This document shows positions 52,872 to 60,442 of a DNA stretch of 64,000 nucleotides, piece after piece (positions within the stretch are counted from its first letter, which is position 1; the number at the start of each line of letters is the position of its first letter). Position numbers and translations under genes: made by a program. The notes beneath the pieces are model-generated. The model did not search any database, was not told where the DNA came from, and was given only the letters and a program-made list of their open reading frames with translations. Origin of the DNA: Marinobacter adhaerens HP15 (lineage in GTDB: Bacteria > Pseudomonadota > Gammaproteobacteria > Pseudomonadales > Oleiphilaceae); NCBI RefSeq assembly GCF_000166295.1, contig NC_017506.1, forward strand, positions 3,534,001-3,598,000. Reading direction: 5' to 3'.

Positions 52872-55145
52872 ATGCCGACCGAACCCCAAATTCCTGAGAC
52901 CACCAACCTCCCGGATTTCCTCACCGATGAGCAGCGGGCGATTATCACCGCGGGCTATGAGAATTCGGTGATTACCGCCGTAGCCGGCAGTGGCAAGACG
53001 TCGACGCTGGCCTGGCGAATCCGGTATCTGCTGGAACAGGGCCACGATCCGGACCGGATGCTGGTGTTGATGTTCAACCGCAGCGCCCGGGTGGATTTCG
53101 AGCGCAAGCTGCAGGAGGTGTGCGCCCGGAGCGGGCTGGCGCTGCCGGAGATACGGACGTATCACGCCATGGGCTTGAGGTTGTACAAGAGGTTTGTTCG
53201 GGAGGGCTATCTGCCGGGGTTTTCGGACAAAATCCTGACCGAGCAGGAGATCAGCTTCCAGGCCTGGCAGTTGACCCGACGGCTGGCGCCGGAGGATCTG
53301 GCGGATGAAATCCGGCGCAACAAGAAAGATTTTGTCGAGACGGCGACGGGGTTTATTGATCTGGTGAAAACAACGCTGTCGCCGGCGGAGATCGTGTTTG
53401 AGGAGCTGGGGTACTCGGACAAGCACAAATACCTCATTGACCTGTTCCACAGCTTTGAACAGTGGCGTAAGAGCCAGGGGCGGATCAGCTACGCCGACAT
53501 GCTGTACGAGCCGGTGATGGCGATTCACCAGAATCCGCCTTTGCAGCGGCTGGTAGGCAACAAGATGGATCTGATTCTGGTAGATGAGTACCAGGACACC
53601 AATGAAATCCAGCACCTGCTGCTGCGCTACGTGGCTGGAGACCGGGCCCGGGTGACGGTTGTTGGCGACCCGGACCAGACGATCTACGAGTTCCGGGGCG
53701 CAAAGCCCGAGTTCATTCTCAAGCGGTTCAGCGATGAGTTCGAAAGCCCGCTGGAGCAGACGCTCAGCTATACCTTCCGGTACGGCCATCGCGTCGCTTT
53801 GCTCGCCAACCATCTGATCTGTCACAACACCGGTCGCAAAGATGTGCTTTGCCATTCCCACGCTTCCACGCCCGGCACGGAGATCACCCTGCATCGGTCG
53901 GAAAGCGATGCCGATACCGTGCTGCAGATTCTTCAGGGCCAATCGGAACCGGCTCTGGCAGGCACGGCCATACTGTTCCGGGTCTGGAGTCAGAGTGTCC
54001 CTATCGAGCTGAAGTTGCTGGCTCGTCAGATTCCCTACCGGATTGATGCCGGCAAAGGCGCGCTGTTCAGCCGGGAAGTTCAGGCGATCACTGCCCTTCT
54101 GATGGTGGTGACCGGGAAACTGGAAAACCTGCCGGACGAGGATCGCCTGGAGCTGGCACGACAGCTGTTGCGCTTTCCTCATGTGGGTCTGAAAGAGCCG
54201 GAGCTGGAGCAGTTGGCGCGTTTCCTGGCAGGATTTTCCAGTGGCTGGCACGAGCGTCTGCTGGCGATGGACTTCGACGCGCTTGCGCCCATGGCCGCCC
54301 GCAAGCTCAGGAAACTCGGCGAAGTGCTTGCCCAACTGCACAGCTACGGAGGTCCGGTTGCAGGACTGATCAGTGTCTATGCCGAGCACACTGATCTTTA
54401 CGAGGGCATCCGCAGCCTGGCGCTGACGCATGAGAGTGCCGAGGAACGGATCGATACGATACAAGGATTCCGGCAGTACCTTAAAAGCCTTGATGTCACA
54501 GCTGAAGGCGCCCTGGAGCACCTGAAAACCCTCAAGCAACAGGCGGGTGAAAAACAGCAGGGTGGGGTGCTGCTCTCAACGATTCACCGCACCAAGGGTC
54601 TGGAATGGCCAACAGTTATCATTCCCGGACTGCAGGAGAAATACCTGCCGTACAGCCCCCGCCCCCAGGACAATGCCAGAGCATTTCTGGAAAGCGAGCG
54701 ACGGCTGCTGTATGTGGCCATGACACGCACACGCCAGCAGCTTCACCTGATCACCCGACCGGCCAGCAAGCAACCGCACCTGGACGGCGATCTGGGCCCA
54801 AGCCGTTTCGTGGAAGAGTGCTGCTTTGAGCTTGCCGAGGAATTCGGTCGCTGGCTGGATGAGCGATCTCCGGCAGAATCATCAACCACTCGGTTAACTG
54901 CCCCCCTGACACCGGTCAGCCAGCGTTACGCCGACCGGGAGAGCGTCACCCTTGAGGGCCAGGCGGCAACATTCGAAAACTCAACGGAACCACTCTGGCA
55001 TCAAAAACGTCTTGGCCACGCGATCTTTGGTCCCGGCTCGGTGGTCGCCGAAGATGAGAATTCTTTCGAGGTACATTTCGACAACGGCGAGGTGCTTAAC
55101 TTCAGTAAAAAAAGCGCGCATCTGTATTTTTCCGCTCTGGCCTGA
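52872..55145 (+). CDS. UvrD/Rep-family ATP-dependent helicase (second in window)
   Basis: A 757-residue SF1 helicase distinct from uvrD at 40-42 kb. Motifs: FLTDEQRAIITAGYENSVITAVAGSGKTSTLAWR (Q-motif and Walker A), YHAMGLRLYKRF, LVDEYQDTNEIQHLLL (motif II), VVGDPDQTIYEFRGAKPEFI (III), SYTFRYGHRV (IV), LLSTIHRTKGLEWPTVIIPG (V) and LLYVAMTRTRQQLHLI (VI). The C-terminal 40 residues (LGHAIFGPGSVVAEDENSF then EVHFDNGEVLNF) are a Tudor-like domain as in UvrD/PcrA. The start is the ATG at 52872; ATG at 52824 is possible and the binding sites are weak. It is divergent from the DUF2237 gene. Its specific role is unknown. Confidence 0.9.
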   Translation: MPTEPQIPETTNLPDFLTDEQRAIITAGYENSVITAVAGSGKTSTLAWRIRYLLEQGHDPDRMLVLMFNRSARVDFERKLQEVCARSGLALPEIRTYHAMGLRLYKRFVREGYLPGFSDKILTEQEISFQAWQLTRRLAPEDLADEIRRNKKDFVETATGFIDLVKTTLSPAEIVFEELGYSDKHKYLIDLFHSFEQWRKSQGRISYADMLYEPVMAIHQNPPLQRLVGNKMDLILVDEYQDTNEIQHLLLRYVAGDRARVTVVGDPDQTIYEFRGAKPEFILKRFSDEFESPLEQTLSYTFRYGHRVALLANHLICHNTGRKDVLCHSHASTPGTEITLHRSESDADTVLQILQGQSEPALAGTAILFRVWSQSVPIELKLLARQIPYRIDAGKGALFSREVQAITALLMVVTGKLENLPDEDRLELARQLLRFPHVGLKEPELEQLARFLAGFSSGWHERLLAMDFDALAPMAARKLRKLGEVLAQLHSYGGPVAGLISVYAEHTDLYEGIRSLALTHESAEERIDTIQGFRQYLKSLDVTAEGALEHLKTLKQQAGEKQQGGVLLSTIHRTKGLEWPTVIIPGLQEKYLPYSPRPQDNARAFLESERRLLYVAMTRTRQQLHLITRPASKQPHLDGDLGPSRFVEECCFELAEEFGRWLDERSPAESSTTRLTAPLTPVSQRYADRESVTLEGQAATFENSTEPLWHQKRLGHAIFGPGSVVAEDENSFEVHFDNGEVLNFSKKSAHLYFSALA

Positions 55146-55305
55146 AACGACCTCGGGGTCGTAAAGGTCAACTGGGTACAATTGCGGACGTAACAATCCG
55201 TATCATTTTTTTGTTTTTTTTGGCCTACTGGCCTAAATTCCGGGTATACAAGCACTTTTCATGTGGAAGTGCGGTACCACAACGACAATGAACAGGAGGT
55301 TCTGC

Positions 55306-56514
55306 ATGAACGTCATGCGTCCGATTTCCGCGGCTGTACTGGCCGCTACCCTGGCAACCCCGGCCATGGCCGATCGTCAGGAAACCGTTTACATCAACCC
55401 GTTTGCCGGTTTTCAGCTGTTTGACGACAAGCGCGATCTGAGCGAAACCGGCACCTTCGGCGTTGGTGTGGAATACCGCTTCCGTCCCCACTGGTCGGTA
55501 GAGGCGCTTTACTCACGTGCCGATGCAGACCGCAAATACGTGCCGGGCGAATCGGAATTTGATGAAGTCCGGGTTGACGGTACCTACTACTTTGCAGGCC
55601 CGGACGAAGCCTGGAACCCATACGTGTCTCTGGGCGCAGGCCATGCAGACTTTGGTTCGGACAACAGTGGCGTTCGCACCGCGGGCAGCAATCATGACGA
55701 AACCCGAGTGAACGTGGGTACCGGCTTCCGCTACAACATCAACGACGCCGTATCACTGCGCGGCGACCTCCGTGAATTCCACGGCATCGATGAGAGCACC
55801 TTCGACACTCAGGTCTCTCTGGGCATCAGTTTTGCGTTTACCCGCACCGTGGCACAAGCGGCTCCGGCGCCTGCGCGCCCGGCAGATGCAGATGGTGATG
55901 GCGTGCCGGATTCACGGGACCAGTGCCCCGGCACCCCGGCAGGCGCAACCGTTGACAGCAATGGCTGCGAGCCGGATTCGGATCGCGACGGCGTGGCCGA
56001 CAGTCGTGACCAGTGCCCGGACACACCGCGCGGTGCGGAAGTAAACAGCCGTGGATGTGAGCTGGACAGCGATAATGACGGCGTGGTCAACAGCAAAGAC
56101 CAGTGCCCGGATACCACCGCTGGCGCGGACGTGGATGCATCCGGCTGTGAAGGTGTAACTGAAACCATCCAGACCTTCACCATCGAAGTCCAGTTCCCGA
56201 CCAACAGCTCGGTCATCGGCAATGCCTACGATGAGGAAATTCGTCGCGTCGCAGACTTTATGCAGGAAAACCCGGAAACCATCGTGGAAATTGCCGGCCA
56301 CTCTGACAGCCGCGGTGACGCGGACTACAACCAGTTCCTGTCCCAGCGTCGCGCTGAAGCAGTTGCCGGCCGTCTGACCGGGCCTCTGGGTGTTGATCCG
56401 GCACGAGTGGAAGCCGTAGGTTACGGTGAGGAGCAGCCGATCGCGTCCAACAACACAGCGGACGGCCGAGCTGCCAACCGCCGGGTTGAAGCGCGCATTC
56501 AGGTTCGCCGTTAA
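55306..56514 (+). CDS. OmpA-family outer-membrane protein with thrombospondin type 3 repeats
   Basis: A 402-residue protein. Signal peptide MNVMRPISAAVLAATLATP is followed by AMA. Residues about 25-180 form an eight-strand OmpA-like barrel (ETVYINPFAGFQLFDDK, FGVGVEYRFRPHWSVEALYS). Three calcium-binding TSP3 repeats follow (DADGDGVPDSRDQCPGTPAG, DSDRDGVADSRDQCPDTPRG, DSDNDGVVNSKDQCPDTTAG), then an OmpA C-terminal peptidoglycan-binding domain (EIAGHSDSRGDADYNQFLSQ, AVGYGEEQPIASNNT). It anchors the outer membrane to the cell wall. The start is the ATG at 55306 with AGGAGG upstream. A strong terminator follows. Confidence 0.94.
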   Translation: MNVMRPISAAVLAATLATPAMADRQETVYINPFAGFQLFDDKRDLSETGTFGVGVEYRFRPHWSVEALYSRADADRKYVPGESEFDEVRVDGTYYFAGPDEAWNPYVSLGAGHADFGSDNSGVRTAGSNHDETRVNVGTGFRYNINDAVSLRGDLREFHGIDESTFDTQVSLGISFAFTRTVAQAAPAPARPADADGDGVPDSRDQCPGTPAGATVDSNGCEPDSDRDGVADSRDQCPDTPRGAEVNSRGCELDSDNDGVVNSKDQCPDTTAGADVDASGCEGVTETIQTFTIEVQFPTNSSVIGNAYDEEIRRVADFMQENPETIVEIAGHSDSRGDADYNQFLSQRRAEAVAGRLTGPLGVDPARVEAVGYGEEQPIASNNTADGRAANRRVEARIQVRR

Positions 56515-56540
56515 TTTAAGGTTTTACCTGAGTGGTTTGA

Positions 56541-56566
56541 AAAGGCGCCTTCGGGCGCCTTTTTTG
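56541..56566 (+). terminator. Rho-independent terminator of the OmpA-family gene
   Basis: AAAGGCGCC TTCG GGCGCCTTTTTT is a UUCG-capped GC-rich stem with a T tail, about 25 bases after the stop. Confidence 0.93.
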
Positions 56567-56590
56567 TTTCTGAAAAAATGCGAGGAACCG

Positions 56591-57070
56591 ATGCTCAGAG
56601 CCATGGCACTGATCTTCACGCTCTCTGTTCTGGCAGTGCCGGCGCAGTCCCAGGTTTTTCGCTGCGAAAAAGACGGCAATACGGTGTTCTCGGACCAGCC
56701 CTGCGGCGAGGATGCTGAATCGCTTGAGCTACGGGATAACCGCATTGGCGGCAGTTTCAATCAGAACCTCCCGGTGCAGGAGTCCCCTGATCCAGAAGAA
56801 CAGACAGAAGAGTCAGAACAAGAAAAAGAGGCCGGCACATGCCGTTTTATCAACTCCACCGATTTGCGTCGTTATCTGGTTCGCGAGCAGGTGGTGCGGG
56901 GCATGACCCGGGACAACGTGCGCCGTGCTTTCGGCAACCCTCCTGAAACCTACACCAGCCCCCAGGAAGTCTGGATCTACCAGACCCGCTATTATGGCGC
57001 GCTCTATGAGCTGACCTATGTGTATTTCAGGGATGGCTGTGTTGAACGGGTTGAGTACCGGAAACCCTGA
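56591..57070 (+). CDS. Secreted DUF4124 / SmpA-like protein
   Basis: A 159-residue protein with a signal peptide (MLRAMALIFTLSVLAVPAQS). Residues 20-50 match DUF4124 (QVFRCEKDGNTVFSDQPCGEDAESL). After an acidic linker, the C-terminal 80 residues resemble the BamE/SmpA-OmlA fold: VRGMTRDNVRRAFGNPPETYTSPQEVWIYQTRYY and LTYVYFRDGCVERVEY. It may thus be an envelope protein, but no function is established. The start is the ATG at 56591 with GAGGAACC upstream. Its 3' end overlaps the convergent methyltransferase gene by 44 bases. Confidence 0.78.
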   Translation: MLRAMALIFTLSVLAVPAQSQVFRCEKDGNTVFSDQPCGEDAESLELRDNRIGGSFNQNLPVQESPDPEEQTEESEQEKEAGTCRFINSTDLRRYLVREQVVRGMTRDNVRRAFGNPPETYTSPQEVWIYQTRYYGALYELTYVYFRDGCVERVEYRKP

Positions 57071-58301
57071 CCGCATCGAGCAGGAGGTTGCGGGGTGTCA
57101 GTGAACGATCGCAGAAATGCCCCAGCCTGACCCTGTACCCCTGCTCTTCCAGAAAGAGCGCGTAATCCAAGACCATCCAGAGCTCCAGAGGACGCCGGAA
57201 CAGATGCCTGACCAGCTCATGGCGGCGAACCTCGGCCAGCCGTTGCACGCCAAACGCCTGCCAGTGATCAAAGTCCACCGTATCGGGTAATCGGAGCTGC
57301 TTTTTTGCCGCCGCCCAACGGCAAAAGGCGGGAAAGCCTTCGTTCAAAAGGCGGGGCGGATTCGAAGGAACCGGCAGATACTCATCACACCCACGAAGTT
57401 GCCGCTGCAGACCATCAAATCCCAGGCGCCACTGGCTGACAAGGCGGGTCTGTTCCCTCACCCGGGCCGGTGCCGTCACGGTTTCCTGAACCGCAAGCCG
57501 AAGATCGTTACGGCTCGGCTGCAGCGCTTTTGGGTGATCCGCCGCCCGCTGTGAAAGCGGCCGGTAGTGTTCCATCTCAGTGAGGTGGTAGCAGCAGGGC
57601 GAGACACTCAATCTTGGCAACCCGGCTTCACTGCCTCGCTTCAGCAACTGTCGGTGCAGATCGCCACAAGCATGCAGTGCAACACCGTGGTGACGGCTGG
57701 GAAGCGACAAATCCTCTGCCATGACATCCTGGCAGCGGATCGACACGGGATCTCCGAACTGTTGTGCCAGTCGGTTGCCATCGCGCACCAGCTCCGGATT
57801 CCACTCGAAACCCTGTATCTCACCGGGGCAAAACGGCGCCAGTGTCCGGGACAGATGGCCCTTACCACAACACCAGTCCAGGGCGGGGTGTTCCAGCGGT
57901 ATCAGTGCCGCCGTAAAGGCGCCCGACTGCAGGCGTTTCCGACCGGGCATATCCGTGGCCCGGATTTCCGGGAGCGTCGCCTCTGATGCCTTTTCGGGTG
58001 CCGGCAACAGCTCCGGCAGTTGAACCATGTCGGCGTAACGGTCGAGGGACGGCAACCATGAGGCAACCCGAGCCGCCAACTCAACCGGGCTGCCATCCAG
58101 TTGCTGGCATTCCCCATCGGTTAGTTCCGCCAGCATGGTGCCCAGTTCCGGATAAAGACGCGCCCAGGCAGGCTCCGGCGTCATGAACGGCGCCGGTTGC
58201 CAGAACTCGGAATGCTGTACCAGCCAGTCGTTCAGCTGCTGCCAATGCTGGTAAAAAGATTCCGCGCCGTGGTGTAAACTCGCCGCCGGAGGTAACGTCA
58301 T
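57027..58301 (-). CDS. SAM-dependent methyltransferase (GSTCD-like, unknown substrate)
   Basis: A 424-residue protein with a methyltransferase domain around residues 145-265: ALDWCCGKGHLSRTLAPFCPGEIQGFEWN (SAM loop), RCQDVMAEDL and GVALHACGDLHRQLLKRGSE, then LSVSPCCYHLTEMEHYRPLS. This DWCCGKGH block is shared with the methyltransferase half of animal GSTCD. The long flanking regions are not recognised. The start is the ATG at 58301, which shares a CATG with the ATG of the divergent yjtD-like gene. Its 3' end overlaps the DUF4124 gene by 44 bases. Substrate unknown. Confidence 0.8.
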   Translation of the reverse strand: MTLPPAASLHHGAESFYQHWQQLNDWLVQHSEFWQPAPFMTPEPAWARLYPELGTMLAELTDGECQQLDGSPVELAARVASWLPSLDRYADMVQLPELLPAPEKASEATLPEIRATDMPGRKRLQSGAFTAALIPLEHPALDWCCGKGHLSRTLAPFCPGEIQGFEWNPELVRDGNRLAQQFGDPVSIRCQDVMAEDLSLPSRHHGVALHACGDLHRQLLKRGSEAGLPRLSVSPCCYHLTEMEHYRPLSQRAADHPKALQPSRNDLRLAVQETVTAPARVREQTRLVSQWRLGFDGLQRQLRGCDEYLPVPSNPPRLLNEGFPAFCRWAAAKKQLRLPDTVDFDHWQAFGVQRLAEVRRHELVRHLFRRPLELWMVLDYALFLEEQGYRVRLGHFCDRSLTPRNLLLDAVRVSGTQPVQHSHP

Positions 58302-59028
58302 GCAACTGGCCTTTGTACTTGTTGAACCCAAGGTTCCGGAAAACGTCGGTGCAGCCGCCCGTGCGCTGTGCACCATGGGTTTCGGCGAACTGTGGTTGGT
58401 CAATTCCGATCTGCACACCCGCCCGGAAGCCCACTGGCTGGCCCATGGCAGCGACCATATCCTGGACAATGCGCGCATTTTCCCCGATCTGGCTGCGGTA
58501 AGAAACTCCGTAGACCTGCTGATGGGGACCTCCGCCAAGACCCGGCATCAGCGCCAGGATTGGCACGGCCCCTCAGATCTGCGGAAGGTTCTGGCCACGA
58601 AGGGTGCGTCCGTGGCAACCGCAGCACTGGTGTTTGGCCGGGAAGATCGCGGGCTGTCCAATGAAGAGCTGGCTCTCTGCGATCTGTTAACCGGCATCCC
58701 CATGAAGGTCACCTACCCCTCCCTGAACCTTGCCCAGTCGGTGATGCTCTACGCCTGGGAAATGTCCGGGCTTTCGGATGCCATGGATATCCGGCATGAA
58801 CCTGCCGATGACAATCGTCTTGGCGCGCTCCGCGGCCGGCTCGAAACCTTACTACCGGAGCTGGACACTCCGCCGGAAGGGAAACTGTCCCAGTGGGTCT
58901 TTGAGCGGCTGCCGTTATTGTCTGATCGGGATATCGGGTTTGTTCATACGCTGTGCTCGAACATTGAGCGCGCTGTGGATTGCAGATCTCAGTCGCGCTC
59001 GAATTCCAAGGCGGAGCAGGACGGATAG
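58300..59028 (+). CDS. yjtD: tRNA/rRNA methyltransferase, SpoU/TrmJ family (LasT/YjtD-like)
   Basis: A 242-residue SPOUT methyltransferase. Family blocks: FVLVEPKVPENVGAAARALCTMGFGELWLVN, HGSDHILDNARIF, ALVFGREDRGLSNEELALCDLLTGIPM and the knot segment YPSLNLAQSVMLYAWEM. The arrangement and C-terminal half (WVFERLPLLSDRDIGFVHTLCSNIERAV) match E. coli LasT/YjtD better than TrmJ. The start is the ATG at 58300 with CGGAGG upstream; it overlaps the start of the divergent methyltransferase. The last codons (KAEQDG and the stop) lie inside palindromic repeat copy D, so the element supplies part of the C-terminus. Confidence 0.9.
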   Translation: MQLAFVLVEPKVPENVGAAARALCTMGFGELWLVNSDLHTRPEAHWLAHGSDHILDNARIFPDLAAVRNSVDLLMGTSAKTRHQRQDWHGPSDLRKVLATKGASVATAALVFGREDRGLSNEELALCDLLTGIPMKVTYPSLNLAQSVMLYAWEMSGLSDAMDIRHEPADDNRLGALRGRLETLLPELDTPPEGKLSQWVFERLPLLSDRDIGFVHTLCSNIERAVDCRSQSRSNSKAEQDG

Positions 59029-59121
59029 CCCCTCCCGGGATACGCTGTGAATACGTCCATGTACGCTCGACGAAAACATCCATGTTTTCGACGCTCCCGG
59101 GAGGGGCTATCCGCCCTGCTC
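59014..59121 (-). repeat. Palindromic GGA-hairpin repeat, copy D
   Basis: 27-base arms with one mismatch at 59014-59040 and 59095-59121 (19 inner bases perfect, 59022-59040 and 59095-59113) enclose a 54-base core. On the minus strand: hairpin GAAAACATGGATGTTTTC (loop TGGA), AGCG, second hairpin TACATGGACGTA, then CAGCGTA. The left arm contains the stop codon of the yjtD-like gene. It lies between the convergent yjtD-like and dadA-like genes. Confidence 0.9.
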
Positions 59122-59153
59122 TCGGGCCTTTTGCGCGCACCGGGGTATTGAGC

Positions 59154-60425
59154 CTACTCCCGGAATCTTCCTGGGCGGAAGGCATCCAGGCAAACGGACG
59201 GTTCCTCGCCTTCAATTACCTGGGCGATGACATCGGCACTGCCGGCAGAGAGAGTCCAGCCGAAGGTGCCGTGGCCGGTATTCAAATAGAGGTTCTCTCT
59301 GGGGCCTCGCCCGATAATCGCAGGGCCATCCGGGGTCATGGGGCGGAAGCCGGTCCAGGTTTCGGCGGCGTCGAGATCGGCGCAGCCGGGGAACCGGGAC
59401 TCCACCGATTTTCGGATCGTGGCCAGCCTCGCCTCCGGAATGTCTCTATTGAAATCCGCCAGCTCGACAAACCCTGTGGCGCGTAATCGATCGCCCAGAC
59501 GAGTAGAAACCACTTTGAAGTTGTCATCGTGAATGGTGGAAGCGGGGCCTTGTTCCGGGTCCTTCATGGGGACCGTCAGGCTGTAACCTTTTACCGGATA
59601 GATGGGCAGTTCGAGGCCGAGGGGCTGAACCAGGTGGTTGGACCAACACCCGGCGCTGATCACCACGGCATCCACTTCCAGGGCTTCCATGACTCCATCG
59701 CTGTTTCTGACTGAAATTGCGCTGACCCTCTGGTCATCGGCAATCAGCTTTTCCGCTTCCACGTTGTAACGAACCACTATCCCCTTTGCCTCGCAGACTT
59801 TAGCGAGTTCCCGGGAAAATTTGTGGCAATCGCCGGTTCCGTCGGTGTCATAGCTCAGGGCGCCATAAAGCGGACCATTGCCAACCATGCCGGGCTCGGC
59901 GTCGCGCACCTGTTCGGGTGTGAGCAAACGGGAAGGGATGCCCAGTTCGTTCAGCAGTTCATGGGTCGTCCGGTAGCCTTCCAGCGCTTCCGGTGTGCTC
60001 GCCAGGTGCAGCAGACCCTGGTGGTCGCCATCGAAGGACAGATCAAGCTCCTTCTCAAGCGCCATGAATCGCTCCCGGCTGTGGATACCGAGGCGCAACA
60101 TGGCGCGGCGATTCAACCCGAACAGCCCTGGCGACCAGGCGTAACGGAGCGTAGCAAACATGAACTTGAGTGTTTCCACAGACGGCGGGAAGCGAAGTTT
60201 CAGGGGGCCATCCTGCTTGAGGATCCAGGGGATGGCCTTGAACACAATCGCGGGATCGGCCCAGGGGTACACCACCCCATAGGATCGCTGGGCCGCGTTG
60301 GCCTTGCTGGTCTCGTTGCCGGCCATTGAATGACGTTCCAGCACAGTCACCTGGTGGCCCCGGCGATTCAGTTCATAGGCGGTGGTCATTCCCACCACGC
60401 CGCCACCAACAACAGCAATGTGCAT
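59154..60425 (-). CDS. dadA: D-amino acid dehydrogenase (DadA family)
   Basis: A 423-residue FAD-dependent D-amino-acid dehydrogenase/DadA-type oxidase. The FAD loop is at the N-terminus ([30 protein letters not shown]), NETSKANAAQ is conserved in DadA, and the C-terminal GFRPMTPDGPAIIGRG and LNTGHGTFGWTLSAGSADVIAQVI are typical. It converts D-amino acids to keto acids, passing electrons to the respiratory chain. The start is the ATG at 60425 with GGGAGG upstream; an ATG five codons earlier lies before that site. No alanine racemase is adjacent, so substrate preference is open. Confidence 0.9.
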   Translation of the reverse strand: MHIAVVGGGVVGMTTAYELNRRGHQVTVLERHSMAGNETSKANAAQRSYGVVYPWADPAIVFKAIPWILKQDGPLKLRFPPSVETLKFMFATLRYAWSPGLFGLNRRAMLRLGIHSRERFMALEKELDLSFDGDHQGLLHLASTPEALEGYRTTHELLNELGIPSRLLTPEQVRDAEPGMVGNGPLYGALSYDTDGTGDCHKFSRELAKVCEAKGIVVRYNVEAEKLIADDQRVSAISVRNSDGVMEALEVDAVVISAGCWSNHLVQPLGLELPIYPVKGYSLTVPMKDPEQGPASTIHDDNFKVVSTRLGDRLRATGFVELADFNRDIPEARLATIRKSVESRFPGCADLDAAETWTGFRPMTPDGPAIIGRGPRENLYLNTGHGTFGWTLSAGSADVIAQVIEGEEPSVCLDAFRPGRFRE

Positions 60426-60442
60426 GCATTCCTCCCTCATGT

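Noticed and set aside
52788..54539. A 583-codon open frame on the minus strand opposite the second UvrD-like helicase
   Set aside because: The plus-strand frame carries all helicase motifs in order; the minus frame is low-information, so it is a shadow.
55146..55160. Small hairpin ACGACC-TCG-GGTCGT after the second helicase gene
   Set aside because: Short stem without T run; a chance palindrome is possible.
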